Shown: piece after piece, positions 53,856-62,391 of the stretch
How the letters are laid out: the number at the start of each line of letters is the position of its first letter
Numbering within the stretch: the first letter of the stretch is position 1
Origin: Clostridia bacterium UC5.1-1E11
GTDB taxonomy: Bacteria; Bacillota; Clostridia; Oscillospirales; Acutalibacteraceae
NCBI GenBank assembly: GCA_001305115.1
Contig: BCAA01000001.1
Span: forward strand, 1 to 64,000
Reading direction: 5' to 3'
Length of the DNA stretch: 64,000 bases
The notes under the pieces: model-generated
Databases searched by the model: none
Seen by the model: only the letters and a program-made list of their open reading frames with translations
What the model was told of the DNA's origin: nothing
Program-made: the position numbers and the translations under genes

Positions 53856-55458
53856 AAAAGTGCATTAGACGGATTGGCGGGAGTTTAACTTTGCGCATTT
53901 TTCTGATTACTGCCGCCATTTTGGCAGCGGCCTGCGCATTGACCTATGCTTTTATCGCCTGGGCCACGCCGATCTCCTACACGACGATTGTCAACAGCGA
54001 TCTCGCGGAAAAGGCGACCACGCTTACCCGGGAATTGGAAAAAACGACGTTGGCGGAATGTGGCCCTCTGGTGGACCGTTTTATCATCGATACCGGCGTG
54101 ACCGTGTTGATGAGCGATGCGGACGGAAATCCGGTGGAACTCCCCAACTCGATTGCGATCTCCATGGCCAGCGATTCTGCTGAAAACTCGGTTGCCGGCA
54201 GTTACTACAGCGAGGAGGAGGGCGAAAGCCTTACGCTCATTCCGGATACTCCAACCGAGGAGGACCGCTTTGTCGTTACGCAGTCCGACCCGGTTTCCTC
54301 GGAGGATGCTTTTTCTACCACTTCGGCCGGTACCTTGACGGTCTGGGATACCGCAAGTGGGAAAATCCAGGCCTCCGGCGATTTGGTCACCGTCACCCGC
54401 GATCTTCCCCAGTACACCTTCTCCTTCAAGGGGAGCAGCATGCCCTATACGATGACCATCCTAAACAGCGTCACCGCAGCCAACCAGACGGTCGAGGCAC
54501 TGGGGCGGGTACTTCCTTTTCTGCTTGTGGTGGTTCTGGCAATCTCCCTGCTGGGGGCGGTCATCTATTCCCGTTATATCACGCGCCCCATCGTACGGCT
54601 CAGCGGTATTTCCCAGAAGATGGCAGACCTGGACTTCGACTGGAAGTGTCCGGAAAACGCGGTGATGAGATCGGCGTATTGGGACGGAACCTGAACGAAC
54701 TTTCCGAGCGCCTTTCCACCGCTTTAAATGAACTGCGCACAGCCAATGCAGCCCTGCGCCAGGACATCGACCGTGAGCGGGCGTTGGAACAGCAGCGGAT
54801 CACTTTCTTCTCCGCCGCCTCCCACGAGTTAAAAACGCCGATCACGGTGCTGAAAGGACAGCTTTCCGGCATGTTGGCTGGTGTGGACATCTACAAAGAC
54901 CGGGATAAGTATCTAGCGCGGTCGCTGGCTGTCACCAATCGGATGGAGGGACTGGTTCAGGAAATTCTCACAATCTCCCGTATGGAGAATGTGCACGTGC
55001 CGTTAAAACAGGAGGAAGTGGATTTGACGCAACTGGTGGAACAGCAGGTGCAGCAGGCCGGGGAGTTGGCACAGATGCGTGAACAGGCGTTGCACATTGC
55101 GACGGCGCCAGGGGTACTGATAAAAGGTGATCCCGTCCTGTTGCAGCGCGCCATTGGCAATTTGCTGTCCAACGCGCTTCTCTATTCGCCGGAAGGGGAA
55201 ACCGTACATGTCCGGCTCACCGGAGACAGACAGCCGGAACTGACCATCACAAACGGCGGCATTCATATTCCGGAAGAAGCCCTTCCACACCTTTTTGAAG
55301 CATTTTACCGGGTGGATGCCTCTCGAAATCGGGGGACCGGCGGTAGTGGTCTGGGGCTGTATATCGTCAAAATGGTATTGGACCGGCATGGGGCGGATTA
55401 CCGGATGGAAAATACCCCGCAGGGGGTACAGGCCACGGTCGTTTTCCCCGCCCCCTGA
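53849..55458 (+). CDS. Sensor histidine kinase, one-base frameshift
   Basis: Repaired length is about 536 residues. The start is taken at GTG 53849; TTG 53852 and GTG 53840 are alternatives. Order of parts: first membrane helix LRIFLITAAILAAACALTYA, a 170-residue extracellular sensor domain, second helix VLPFLLVVVLAISLLGAVIY, HAMP linker (RPIVRLSGISQKMADLDF), H-box FSAASHELKTPITVLKGQL, N-box LQRAIGNLLSNALLYSPEG and G-box GGSGLGLYIVKMVLDRHGAD. The frame breaks at the A run 54654-54657, inside the linker; one more A restores CPEKRGDEIGVLGRNLNELS. It pairs with the preceding regulator. Its large sensor domain is of no family I know. Confidence 0.9.
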
Positions 55459-55710
55459 CCGCACGGTCTCCAAGGACTTTTGGAAGGTCCTTTTGCGGCC
55501 CCCGCAAGGCCTGTGCAAACCTCTCCGCCCGTGTGTCCCTATCCACTCTTTCGATTGAGCGTTGAATCGGGCCGTTATACTGTCCCGATTAACTTGGAGG
55601 GGATACACCCTAACAAAAATGAGCGGAAAGCCCCCCAAATGTTGGCTTAACAGTGATAAGGAAATAAATGACTTATCAACGGTTAGCTGGCGGTTTTCGG
55701 GTGCATACGA
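55459..55710. other. Intergenic DNA, no supported gene
   Basis: This is GC-rich, then AT-rich DNA after the kinase gene. No gene or clear signal is seen apart from the following terminator. Confidence 0.4.
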
Positions 55711-55754
55711 AACTCCCGTCTGATTCCTAACAGGAATTAGGCGGGAGTTTTTCT
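55711..55754 (+). terminator. Intrinsic terminator
   Basis: AACTCCCGTCTGATTCC (55711-55727) pairs with GGAATTAGGCGGGAGTT (55733-55749) with few mismatches, followed by TTTTC. It ends the two-component operon. Confidence 0.82.
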
Positions 55755-55839
55755 TGTTAACAGAGACTATATTGATAATCTGCTTTGCTTGCCTATATGC
55801 GGATATAGGCAAATACAGCAAACTATTTTGGAGAATATC

Positions 55840-56097
55840 ATGATGGAAAAATTACTTTCCTGTGCATTTAACATGGGTACCGGTCGTGTTGAACTGCGGT
55901 ACTCCGACGGCAGCATGATTTCCATTCACTGTACCTCTGTAGAGGACGAGCTTGCGAACAGCCGCTTCCAGCGGCCTGAACGGGACTGGCTCATCTACAA
56001 CGATCCGCTGTCCTATGCGGAATTGATTCTGAACGGAGACCCGAAGGAATATTTACAAACCGTAACAGAACCTCTACCGTTCGATTTTGATGGATAA
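55840..56097 (+). CDS. DUF6061 family protein
   Basis: This 85-residue protein matches the DUF6061 pattern common in Clostridia, often near mobile elements: EKLLSCAFNMGTGRVELRYS, DGSMISIHCTSVEDELA and ERDWLIYNDPLSYAELILNG. GGAG precedes ATG 55840; a second ATG follows immediately. It converges with the XRE gene across a shared terminator. Function is unknown. Confidence 0.78.
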   Translation: MMEKLLSCAFNMGTGRVELRYSDGSMISIHCTSVEDELANSRFQRPERDWLIYNDPLSYAELILNGDPKEYLQTVTEPLPFDFDG

Positions 56098-56100
56098 GCA

Positions 56101-56147
56101 AAACCGCCAGAGGCACATCCAAGAGATGCTGCTTCTGGCGGCTTTTT
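56101..56147. terminator. Bidirectional terminator
   Basis: CCGCCAGAGGCA (56104-56115) pairs with TGCTTCTGGCGG (near 56129-56141), with AAAA on one side and TTTTTT on the other. It serves the converging DUF6061 and XRE genes. Confidence 0.85.
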
Positions 56148-56461
56148 TACATTTTATCAATCAAAGCAAATACTACGGCTTGCTGTTCCTCACTCAATCT
56201 CGACCATCGCTCCAGAAGCTTTCTTTGTGAAACCGTCAAAGAAACGGGAGTATCTTCTTCTGCAAACAGCTGAGAAAGTGTGATACCAAAAGCTGTACAG
56301 ATTTTTTCCAAGGACGGAATCGTAGGGACCATATTCTTGCGATACCACGAGGAGATTGTAGACTGCGGCAAGCCAGAGCGTTCTGCAAGCTGATACTCCG
56401 TCCAGCCCCGATCCTCTCGATATGCGGTTATGGCAGAGAGAATATCTTTCACCTGCATCAC
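56147..56461 (-). CDS. XRE-family regulator
   Basis: This 104-residue protein has a helix-turn-helix of the phage-repressor type: EYQLAERSGLPQSTISSWYR, then KNMVPTIPSLEKICTAFGIT and LSQLFAEEDTPVSLT. A C-terminal helix, RKLLERWSRLSEEQQAVVFA, may support dimerisation. Small regulators of this layout are frequent in clostridial accessory DNA; its target is not evident. It is followed closely by the terminator shared with the DUF6061 gene. Confidence 0.88.
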   Translation of the reverse strand: MMQVKDILSAITAYREDRGWTEYQLAERSGLPQSTISSWYRKNMVPTIPSLEKICTAFGITLSQLFAEEDTPVSLTVSQRKLLERWSRLSEEQQAVVFALIDKM

Positions 56462-56569
56462 CCCTTTATTTGTGTTCTTCGTAAATTATACTTTTGTTTG
56501 TCGTTGCCTTTTAATCACTTTAATCGTATGATTTTAACGATATATACAAGCACTGAGAGGATGCTTACG

Positions 56570-57006
56570 ATGAGTCAGAAAAGCTGTTTCTTGATAGGCC
56601 ATAGAAAAAGCCTCCGAAAAAATCTATCCAGCACTGTATGCTGCCATCGAGGAACATACAACCCGCTACGGTGTCACCGAATTTATGGTTGGTCGTTACG
56701 GCAATTTTGACAGTCTTGTGGCAAAAGCTGTAAAAACCACAAAACAAAGCCATCCAGAAGTTGAACTTACCTTATTGTTGCCCTACCATCCGGCAGAACG
56801 TCCTATTCCTGTACCAGATGGGTTTGACAGTACCTATTATCCTCCGGGCATGGAAAGGTACCCGCAAGGTTGCTATTGTCCGGGCAAATCGGTATATGGT
56901 CGATCATACCGATTTTCTCATTGCCTATGCGTGGCGCCCTGCCAGCAACGCAAGAGATCTTCTGGAATATGCAAGGAAGAGGAAGGGAAAGGTTTCATCC
57001 GGGTGA
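56570..57006 (+). pseudogene. SLOG / DUF1273-like protein, several frame breaks
   Basis: Starting at ATG 56570 (GAGAGG upstream), MSQKSCFLIGHRK begins a Rossmann-like SLOG domain, of the kind that binds nucleotides in YpsA-type proteins. Pieces in other frames continue ASEKIYPALYAAIEEHTTRY, GVTEFMVGRYGNFDSLVAKA, EVELTLLLPYHPAERPIPVP, and finally KVAIVRANRYMVDHTDFLIA with YAWRPASNARDLLEYARKRK. One A seems extra near 56604 and two bases are missing near 56850. Three breaks in one small gene may mean decay, but the same class of change is found in clearly needed genes here. Confidence 0.7.
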
Positions 57007-57379
57007 CGGCCTTGCCACACAATGATTTTTGAGAAAAGTAATTGCTTTTATATAGTTTTCATATTCACAAACTTTGTATAATTTGGCATCCATACCAGGT
57101 TTACCGTGCCAATAGGTCCGTTTCTCTGTTTTGCAATGATAGTCTCTGCAATATTCTTATTTTCAGAGTCTTTATTTCAAAAACGAGGGGACCCTTCCGT
57201 CCTTTCATGGCTTTTGGTATACCCTCTTTTCTCTTGGGTTCCATTCCCACAGTATTTTCCGCGATACTGGCTCGCGCATGGGCAAATTCTCCACAAAATC
57301 TACAAAAAATCTGCACAGCGGCTCCAAATGGATTTTATATGATATAGGCATCCCAAATTTGGAAAGGATGGTACCCTTC
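57007..57379. other. Intergenic DNA, no supported gene
   Basis: About 370 AT-rich bases before the ABC transporter operon. Short frames on both strands lack ribosome sites and protein-like composition. No strong promoter was identified. Confidence 0.4.
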
Positions 57380-58246
57380 ATGCGGATTTCCATTGAACAA
57401 CTGAACATGACCTACCATACAGGGAAGCAGGCCCTGCGGGATGTAAACCTCACACTGGAAAGCCCCAATTTGATCGGTCTGTTAGGACCGAACGGCGCGG
57501 GAAAATCCACCCTAATGAAACTCTTGGTGGCGGGCTTGCTGCCCACCAGCGGGAATATTTCAGTGGATGGGACGCCTCTTCACCGGTGTGAAAAAGCATT
57601 AAAAGCCAAACTTGGCTATCTCCCGCAGTCCTTCGGCCTGTATGACGAGCTAACCGTTTGGCAATTTCTCGACTATATGGCGGCATTAAAAGGGCTCCGA
57701 AACAGCCGGGCAGCCATTGACCGGGCAATGGAAGCAGCCAACCTGACGGAAAAGCGCAAGGCCCGCATTCGAACGCTCTCCGGAGGGCAACGCCAACGGG
57801 TTGGCATCGCGCAGGCGCTTCTGGGAGAGCCCGAATTTTTGATTCTCGATGAACCCACCGTCGGCCTGGACCCGGAAGAACGCATCCATTTCCGCAACTT
57901 TTTCTCCCAAACTGCGCAAGATAAGATCGTACTTTTATCCACACATATCATTGAGGATGTCCAGTCGGTATGCAACCAGTTGATTGTCATTCACCACGGA
58001 ACCATTCTCTTCACAGGGACGCCGGAAGCGCTTATTGCCTCTGCACAAGGACACGTGGGTGTATTTCTGGAAAGTGAAGAGAGCTTGGCAAACCACGATT
58101 TGCAGATTACCTCCCGCGTCAACACCGCCAAGGGGGTTGCATGCCGGGGTGTAGCGGAAAAGCTGCCGCCGTTTGCTGAGCCGGTCGAACCCAGCCTGGA
58201 GGATGCCTATCTATACTGGATTGCAGGGGAGGGGGCTGCACAATGA
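57380..58246 (+). CDS. ABC transporter ATPase (ABC-2 type)
   Basis: This 288-residue ATPase starts at ATG 57380 (MRISIEQLNMTYHTGKQALR), with GGAAAGG in front. Motifs: Walker A LLGPNGAGKSTLMKLLVAGL, Q-loop LGYLPQSFGLYDELTV, signature RTLSGGQRQRVGIAQALLGE, Walker B FLILDEPTVGLDPEERIHFR and H-loop LLSTHIIEDVQSV. A C-terminal extension of about 70 residues may contact its permeases. It overlaps the following fused permease-peptidase gene by four bases, so the three genes from here to 61171 form one transporter. Confidence 0.94.
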   Translation: MRISIEQLNMTYHTGKQALRDVNLTLESPNLIGLLGPNGAGKSTLMKLLVAGLLPTSGNISVDGTPLHRCEKALKAKLGYLPQSFGLYDELTVWQFLDYMAALKGLRNSRAAIDRAMEAANLTEKRKARIRTLSGGQRQRVGIAQALLGEPEFLILDEPTVGLDPEERIHFRNFFSQTAQDKIVLLSTHIIEDVQSVCNQLIVIHHGTILFTGTPEALIASAQGHVGVFLESEESLANHDLQITSRVNTAKGVACRGVAEKLPPFAEPVEPSLEDAYLYWIAGEGAAQ

Positions 58247-60459
58247 AGGGATGGTCTCTCTTCCGCGTAGAGGTAGCACGGCTGTTCCGGGATCGACTGA
58301 CTTGGTTGGCGCTCGCTGTCTCCGTGTTATCCCCAGCCGCCGGGCTGTGGCTCTACCGGCCTTTGTTTTCCTCTTCCGCCGCAACTTCCTATGCCACCTC
58401 TTTGACAGGAGCTTACCTGGGGAACCCCGCCCTGGCTGGCGCAATCGGAAGCGCTGTCGCCTTTGCTCTGCTCACCGCCTGGGAATGCAGCCGCGGACAC
58501 CGCTCCCACGTGGACATCCTTACAGACGCCATGATTTCCCCTCTACAGGCGGGCTTTTGCCGCATCGGCGCATTGCTCCTCGCAGCAGTAGCTGCACAGG
58601 CGCTCACACTGACCGTCTGGTTGCCATTCACCGCCGCTCAAATCGGTTCGGTGTTCCACGGGTGGTTGTACGTGGCGGGTTACCTGACCTTTATGTTGCC
58701 GGCTGCTCTGTGCGCAGTTCTCTTTACCGCTTCAGCCTATCAAATCACGCGGCGGCTTGACCTTACCCTGGTTCTGTTTGCTGCATTCGCCCTCTTGAGT
58801 TTGACCGCCTGGAAGGAAAACTGGCTGTTGCGCTGGCTGAACCCTGCGGTCAATTCGATGTCGGACGACTTTGGCAACGTCCGGCTTTTGCGGTCCGTTC
58901 TGTACAACCGGCTTTTCTGGCTCCTTCTGCTGTGTGGGCTCTGCGCGCTGTCCTTTCTCTGTGTCCGGCGCTACGGGAAAGGAATCTTCGGCTCTGCCGC
59001 TCGGAACCTCCGCAAGGTATACCTGCCGCTGCTGGTGGTTACGTCCCTGCTCTCCGGCTATGCCGTCTATACATATCAGCCGTTTTTGGACCACAGCAAA
59101 GCGGAAATAGACATGGATTCCTACTACAATATCACATACAACGAGTCGGTATTTTCCAACGCCATTCACGTTGATGCCCGGCCCAACCTCTCCACCGGAT
59201 GTTTTTACGGTACAGCGGTATATTCCCTGCATAACATCAGCGGGGAACCGCAGACCATCTCCTTCCAAACAAATCCGGGGTATCAGGTTCAATCGGCAAC
59301 TGTAAACGAAGTGCCGGTAACCTTCCGGGATCTTGAGGACGACGACCAGAATACCAAAACGATTGAGGTCGATCTTCCCGCAGTGGAGACAATGGAGCTG
59401 GTCATCGAGTACGGCGGCTTTCCACAGGAGTGGAACCTGCTGGAATTATCCCAAGGGGCCCTCGAGATCAGCCGCGATTATATCTATCTGGCCAATCAGG
59501 ATTTTTCCCCCATGCCAAAGGACTTTGTCTGGGAGACGGAGGAACAACCGCCCTTTACAGCGGAGATCGACCTACCGGCCGGTATGACGCCGGTGTTGTT
59601 TGCAGAGGGAACGGTCGAACAGATGGGAAAAAATCCAGACGGCAGCTATCATTGGAAATTGATCGACCGCGGTCAGAATATCATCCTTTACGCCGGAGAC
59701 TATATCTCGCATCACATTGACGCTGCAGGGATTGATGTAGAATTCTTTTACAGCGCAAAACACAAACAAGTGATGGAGGAATGTAATGTGGACAGCGTTG
59801 TAAAGCAGGTGTTTGACTATTGCACCGAGCACTATGGCCCGCTCTCCTTCTACGGGGATTCCTCTATGAAGTTGATCGAGATCGGCATGGTCGGCGGCGG
59901 TTACGCCGCAAATGGCGCCAGCGCGATGGGGGAGGACAGCTTTAACGAACAAGGCCTGAAAGACCCGCTTAAGGGTGCCGGGGGCAGTGAGGTTCTCGCC
60001 CATGAGATCGTCCATCAGTGGTGGGGGCTTGGAAATATGTTCGATTCACAGGACGCCTCTGATCCCTGGTCTGCAGAAGGGCTGACCGTCTACACCACCT
60101 ATCGGATGATGAAGGAACAGTACGGAGACGCCTATGCGAAAAAGAACTATGTGGACGTCTGGCAAGAGCAGGTGGACGACTACTATCAAAACTTTTATGT
60201 CCGCCACCCCGAATATCTGGAGCAGCTGCCGGAGCAGTACCGCGCAGACATTGCCAACAGCCTCTCTCAGGTGCGGCAGTACTGTGAAATGCCTCTGAAA
60301 ATCCTGAAAGCAGAGCAGCTGGTCGGTGGGGAAGAGGCGATGGATGCCATTCTCGCCAAGCTCTTTACCCGGCAACTTGATCCCACCTATCCCTACCTTA
60401 CCTATCAAGACTTTCTGAGCGCCTGCGCTCTGACAGAGGAGGATTTGAACCTTGCGTAA
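58243..60459 (+). CDS. ABC-2 permease fused to M1-type metallopeptidase domain
   Basis: This 738-residue protein has an N-terminal membrane part of six to seven helices (for example RDRLTWLALAVSVLSPAAGL, ALTLTVWLPFTAAQIGS, LFWLLLLCGLCALSFLCV). It is followed by a large extracytoplasmic domain that contains a beta region and then a gluzincin peptidase core, SEVLAHEIVHQWWGLGNMFD with a downstream Glu in DPWSAEGLTVY. In classical M1 enzymes the third zinc ligand comes 18 residues after HExxH; here about 20 residues lie between. A GAMEN-like exopeptidase motif is replaced by NGASAMGED. Fusions of M1 peptidases to ABC-2 permeases are known in Firmicutes and Bacteroidetes but are poorly understood. 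It may process a peptide at export. Confidence 0.87.
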   Translation: MKGWSLFRVEVARLFRDRLTWLALAVSVLSPAAGLWLYRPLFSSSAATSYATSLTGAYLGNPALAGAIGSAVAFALLTAWECSRGHRSHVDILTDAMISPLQAGFCRIGALLLAAVAAQALTLTVWLPFTAAQIGSVFHGWLYVAGYLTFMLPAALCAVLFTASAYQITRRLDLTLVLFAAFALLSLTAWKENWLLRWLNPAVNSMSDDFGNVRLLRSVLYNRLFWLLLLCGLCALSFLCVRRYGKGIFGSAARNLRKVYLPLLVVTSLLSGYAVYTYQPFLDHSKAEIDMDSYYNITYNESVFSNAIHVDARPNLSTGCFYGTAVYSLHNISGEPQTISFQTNPGYQVQSATVNEVPVTFRDLEDDDQNTKTIEVDLPAVETMELVIEYGGFPQEWNLLELSQGALEISRDYIYLANQDFSPMPKDFVWETEEQPPFTAEIDLPAGMTPVLFAEGTVEQMGKNPDGSYHWKLIDRGQNIILYAGDYISHHIDAAGIDVEFFYSAKHKQVMEECNVDSVVKQVFDYCTEHYGPLSFYGDSSMKLIEIGMVGGGYAANGASAMGEDSFNEQGLKDPLKGAGGSEVLAHEIVHQWWGLGNMFDSQDASDPWSAEGLTVYTTYRMMKEQYGDAYAKKNYVDVWQEQVDDYYQNFYVRHPEYLEQLPEQYRADIANSLSQVRQYCEMPLKILKAEQLVGGEEAMDAILAKLFTRQLDPTYPYLTYQDFLSACALTEEDLNLA

Positions 60460-61171
60460 GATCTTTCGATATGAGCTGCGGCGAGCCGTATGCAATAAAT
60501 TTTTCCTGGGCCTTCTGGTGGTGAGCCTCTATTTCGGATGGCAGACACTAAACAGTGAAGTCATCAAAGGCATTGCTCACACCGCGCCGTTTTCTCCGTG
60601 GAGTTTTGGCTATTATTCGGCACAGGTTTTGCCCCTGTTGTCCGTGGCACTGCTCTTTTTTCTCTGGGGGATTTTTTCAAAGGAGGCCCGCCGGGTCAAA
60701 CCCCTGACCGACGCAACCCCCGTGAATGCTGGAAATTATCTCATGGGGAAATGTGCTGCTGTAGGGGCGGCCTGGCTGTTGTTGGCCGTGTGTGTCTGTG
60801 CACTGGGGATGGGCTTTTTGGCCACACTGTTCGGGGCGGTTGTCTCCATTGGAGAACTGCTCATCCCCGTTCTGGTTTCTCTGCTTCCGGCATTTGTCTT
60901 TGTCCTGGGGCTGGGCATGGCAGCCGGCCATATCCACCCGGCCCTGATTCTGGTATTGATGCCCGTGATGTTGTCTATCAATCTGTTGCCGCTTCCCGCA
61001 GAGTGGGGGTTGTTTGGGGCTACATGGTTTTCCGAATATCCACTGACCCTTGAAACGTTGGACCCTGCATTTGCTCTGCCCGCCTCTGTTTGGGGCATAA
61101 AGACCATCTTTCTGCTTGTAGGAATGGGATTGATCGCTCTTACCATCCGTCTGGAAACCAAATCGTCATAA
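60452..61171 (+). CDS. ABC-2 type permease subunit
   Basis: This 239-residue membrane protein uses a TTG start at 60452 with AGAGGAGGA upstream and overlaps the previous gene by eight bases. It has about six helices (for example FFLGLLVVSLYFGWQTL, VLPLLSVALLFFLWGIFS, VGAAWLLLAVCVCALGMGFL, VLVSLLPAFVFVLGLGMAAG, IKTIFLLVGMGLIALTIRL). The first cytoplasmic loop carries FSKEARRVKPLTDATPVNAG, similar to other ABC-2 subunits. It probably forms a heterodimer with the fused permease-peptidase, using the ATPase at 57380. Confidence 0.88.
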   Translation: MRKIFRYELRRAVCNKFFLGLLVVSLYFGWQTLNSEVIKGIAHTAPFSPWSFGYYSAQVLPLLSVALLFFLWGIFSKEARRVKPLTDATPVNAGNYLMGKCAAVGAAWLLLAVCVCALGMGFLATLFGAVVSIGELLIPVLVSLLPAFVFVLGLGMAAGHIHPALILVLMPVMLSINLLPLPAEWGLFGATWFSEYPLTLETLDPAFALPASVWGIKTIFLLVGMGLIALTIRLETKSS

Positions 61172-61300
61172 AGAGCCGAGGATGCAGACAGGAGCATTCC
61201 TCCGTTCCCAATGGCCGATTTACGGTTCTCCAAAGGGGCACATCCTGCCAACGTCATTTTTTAATTCCCAGGTACATGTTATTGCTTTTTTGTAACCTTT

Positions 61301-61352
61301 TGATACGTAAAACGCCCTCTGGCTAAAAAGCCGGAGGGCGTTTTACGTATCA
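61301..61352. terminator. Very long perfect bidirectional terminator hairpin
   Basis: A 19-bp perfect stem TGATACGTAAAACGCCCTC (61301-61319) with its complement (61334-61352) encloses an inner GGCT / AGCC stem. T-rich tracts lie inside and outside on both strands. It separates the ABC-2 operon from the converging secreted-protein gene. Confidence 0.88.
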
Positions 61353-61363
61353 AAAAGAGGAGG

Positions 61364-61938
61364 TCATCCAACACATTTTTACAGGGTTCCAACCCACGGG
61401 CTAAAGCCTGCTCTAGGGTGGATTCGTAATAAGTACCTCCATTACAGTGGTTATTGTAGTGGTATTTTTTGCCGGTTCTGGTGACGTAAATCGTATGTCC
61501 CTGCTTGGACGCGGACGTCTCCGTGCTTGTCTGCGGCTCCGGAGCGACAGCCGCGGCAGGAAGCGGTTCCCCTACGGTAATAACACAGTGTTTGACAGGC
61601 TCTTGACCAGGTAAGGTCGTATAGATGGCAGAAGCCTCACCGGGCTTTCCGACCGCCCACACCTGGAACCGATACTCGTCTTCGCCGTTGGCATTTTTTA
61701 GCTTTTTACAGTTGCCGGTCTTCAGAACGCTGCCATTTCCGGCCGCAATCTGTGGGTCCTCATGCGAACCATGTACCGTAAACTTAAACCAGTAGTAGTC
61801 CCCCTGCGCTTTTGTAAAATTGATCGTGGTATCGCTTTCCACATAGGGCTCTGCCGCAGCAAAGGCCATAGGAAATGACGAAAAGAGCAGGGCGAAGGAC
61901 AGCAAAAGCGCAATCCACGGCGTACATTTCTTTCTCAC
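61364..61938 (-). CDS. Secreted protein with C-terminal Cys/His motif, shifted stop
   Basis: About 190 residues after repair. A signal peptide is clear (RKKCTPWIALLLSFALLFSS then FPMAFAAAEP). The mature part has a beta-rich domain (YVESDTTINFTKAQGDYYWF, EDEYRFQVWAVGKPGEASAI), a Thr/Ser linker and a C-terminal segment TIYVTRTGKKYHYNNHCNGG with TYYESTLEQALARGLEPCK. That segment is like the small Cys-containing domain found at the end of surface nucleases and competence-linked proteins. As printed, the frame runs on into the terminator; one more A at 61376-61380 gives EPCKKCVG and a stop at 61364, just before the hairpin. The second Cys pair then fits metal binding. Confidence 0.8.
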
Positions 61939-61954
61939 AGGAATTCCCTCCCAT

Positions 61955-62015
61955 ATACTGGTGTATTTTTGCGTTCATTTTATTAAAGCAATATGCCGAT
62001 AAAATACACCCGTAT
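61955..62015 (-). promoter_or_regulatory. Two inverted copies of a 12-bp motif before the secreted-protein gene
   Basis: ATACTGGTGTAT (61955-61966) and ATACACCCGTAT (62004-62015) are inverted copies of one motif with one mismatch, 49 bases apart between start points. They flank the expected promoter of the leftward gene and may bind a regulator. No known consensus is matched. Confidence 0.35.
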
Positions 62016-62040
62016 TTTTTCAAAAATGCCGATATTCTCT

Positions 62041-62331
62041 TTTAAATGACCTCTTTCCAATAAAATTCAGGAGAATATATTTGACATTTTTCTTATTTTA
62101 AATTTTATCATATTTTCAGAAGAATACAATCGACAAATCATACAAAGAAAATACATCCTTTTTGTCTTAGAAAACTTCCTTTATTTTCTCTGCAAAGAAC
62201 GCCTTTTTCGAAAAGCTCTGTTTGAGAAATTGTCAGAGTGATTTCTGTGTTCCTATTACATGTTTCTGTCTAAAAAGTTCCGCGACCGTATTGGAACGAC
62301 TTCCACGTCTTGGGGATCACCGGTAAAAAAA
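62041..62331. other. AT-rich intergenic region
   Basis: About 290 bases without a supported gene, between the divergent secreted-protein and ABC exporter genes. It is AT-rich on the left and contains nothing recognised beyond promoter-like DNA. Confidence 0.4.
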
Positions 62332-62360
62332 TTGCTATTTCTGTCCAGGAGAGGTAAAAT
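62332..62360 (+). promoter_or_regulatory. Promoter of the ABC exporter gene
   Basis: The -35 box TTGCTA (62332-62337) and -10 box TAAAAT (62355-62360) are spaced by 17 bases, 31 bases before the start codon. Confidence 0.6.
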
Positions 62361-62391
62361 AAAGGTATGTTATAGAAAAGGATTTGGTCTT

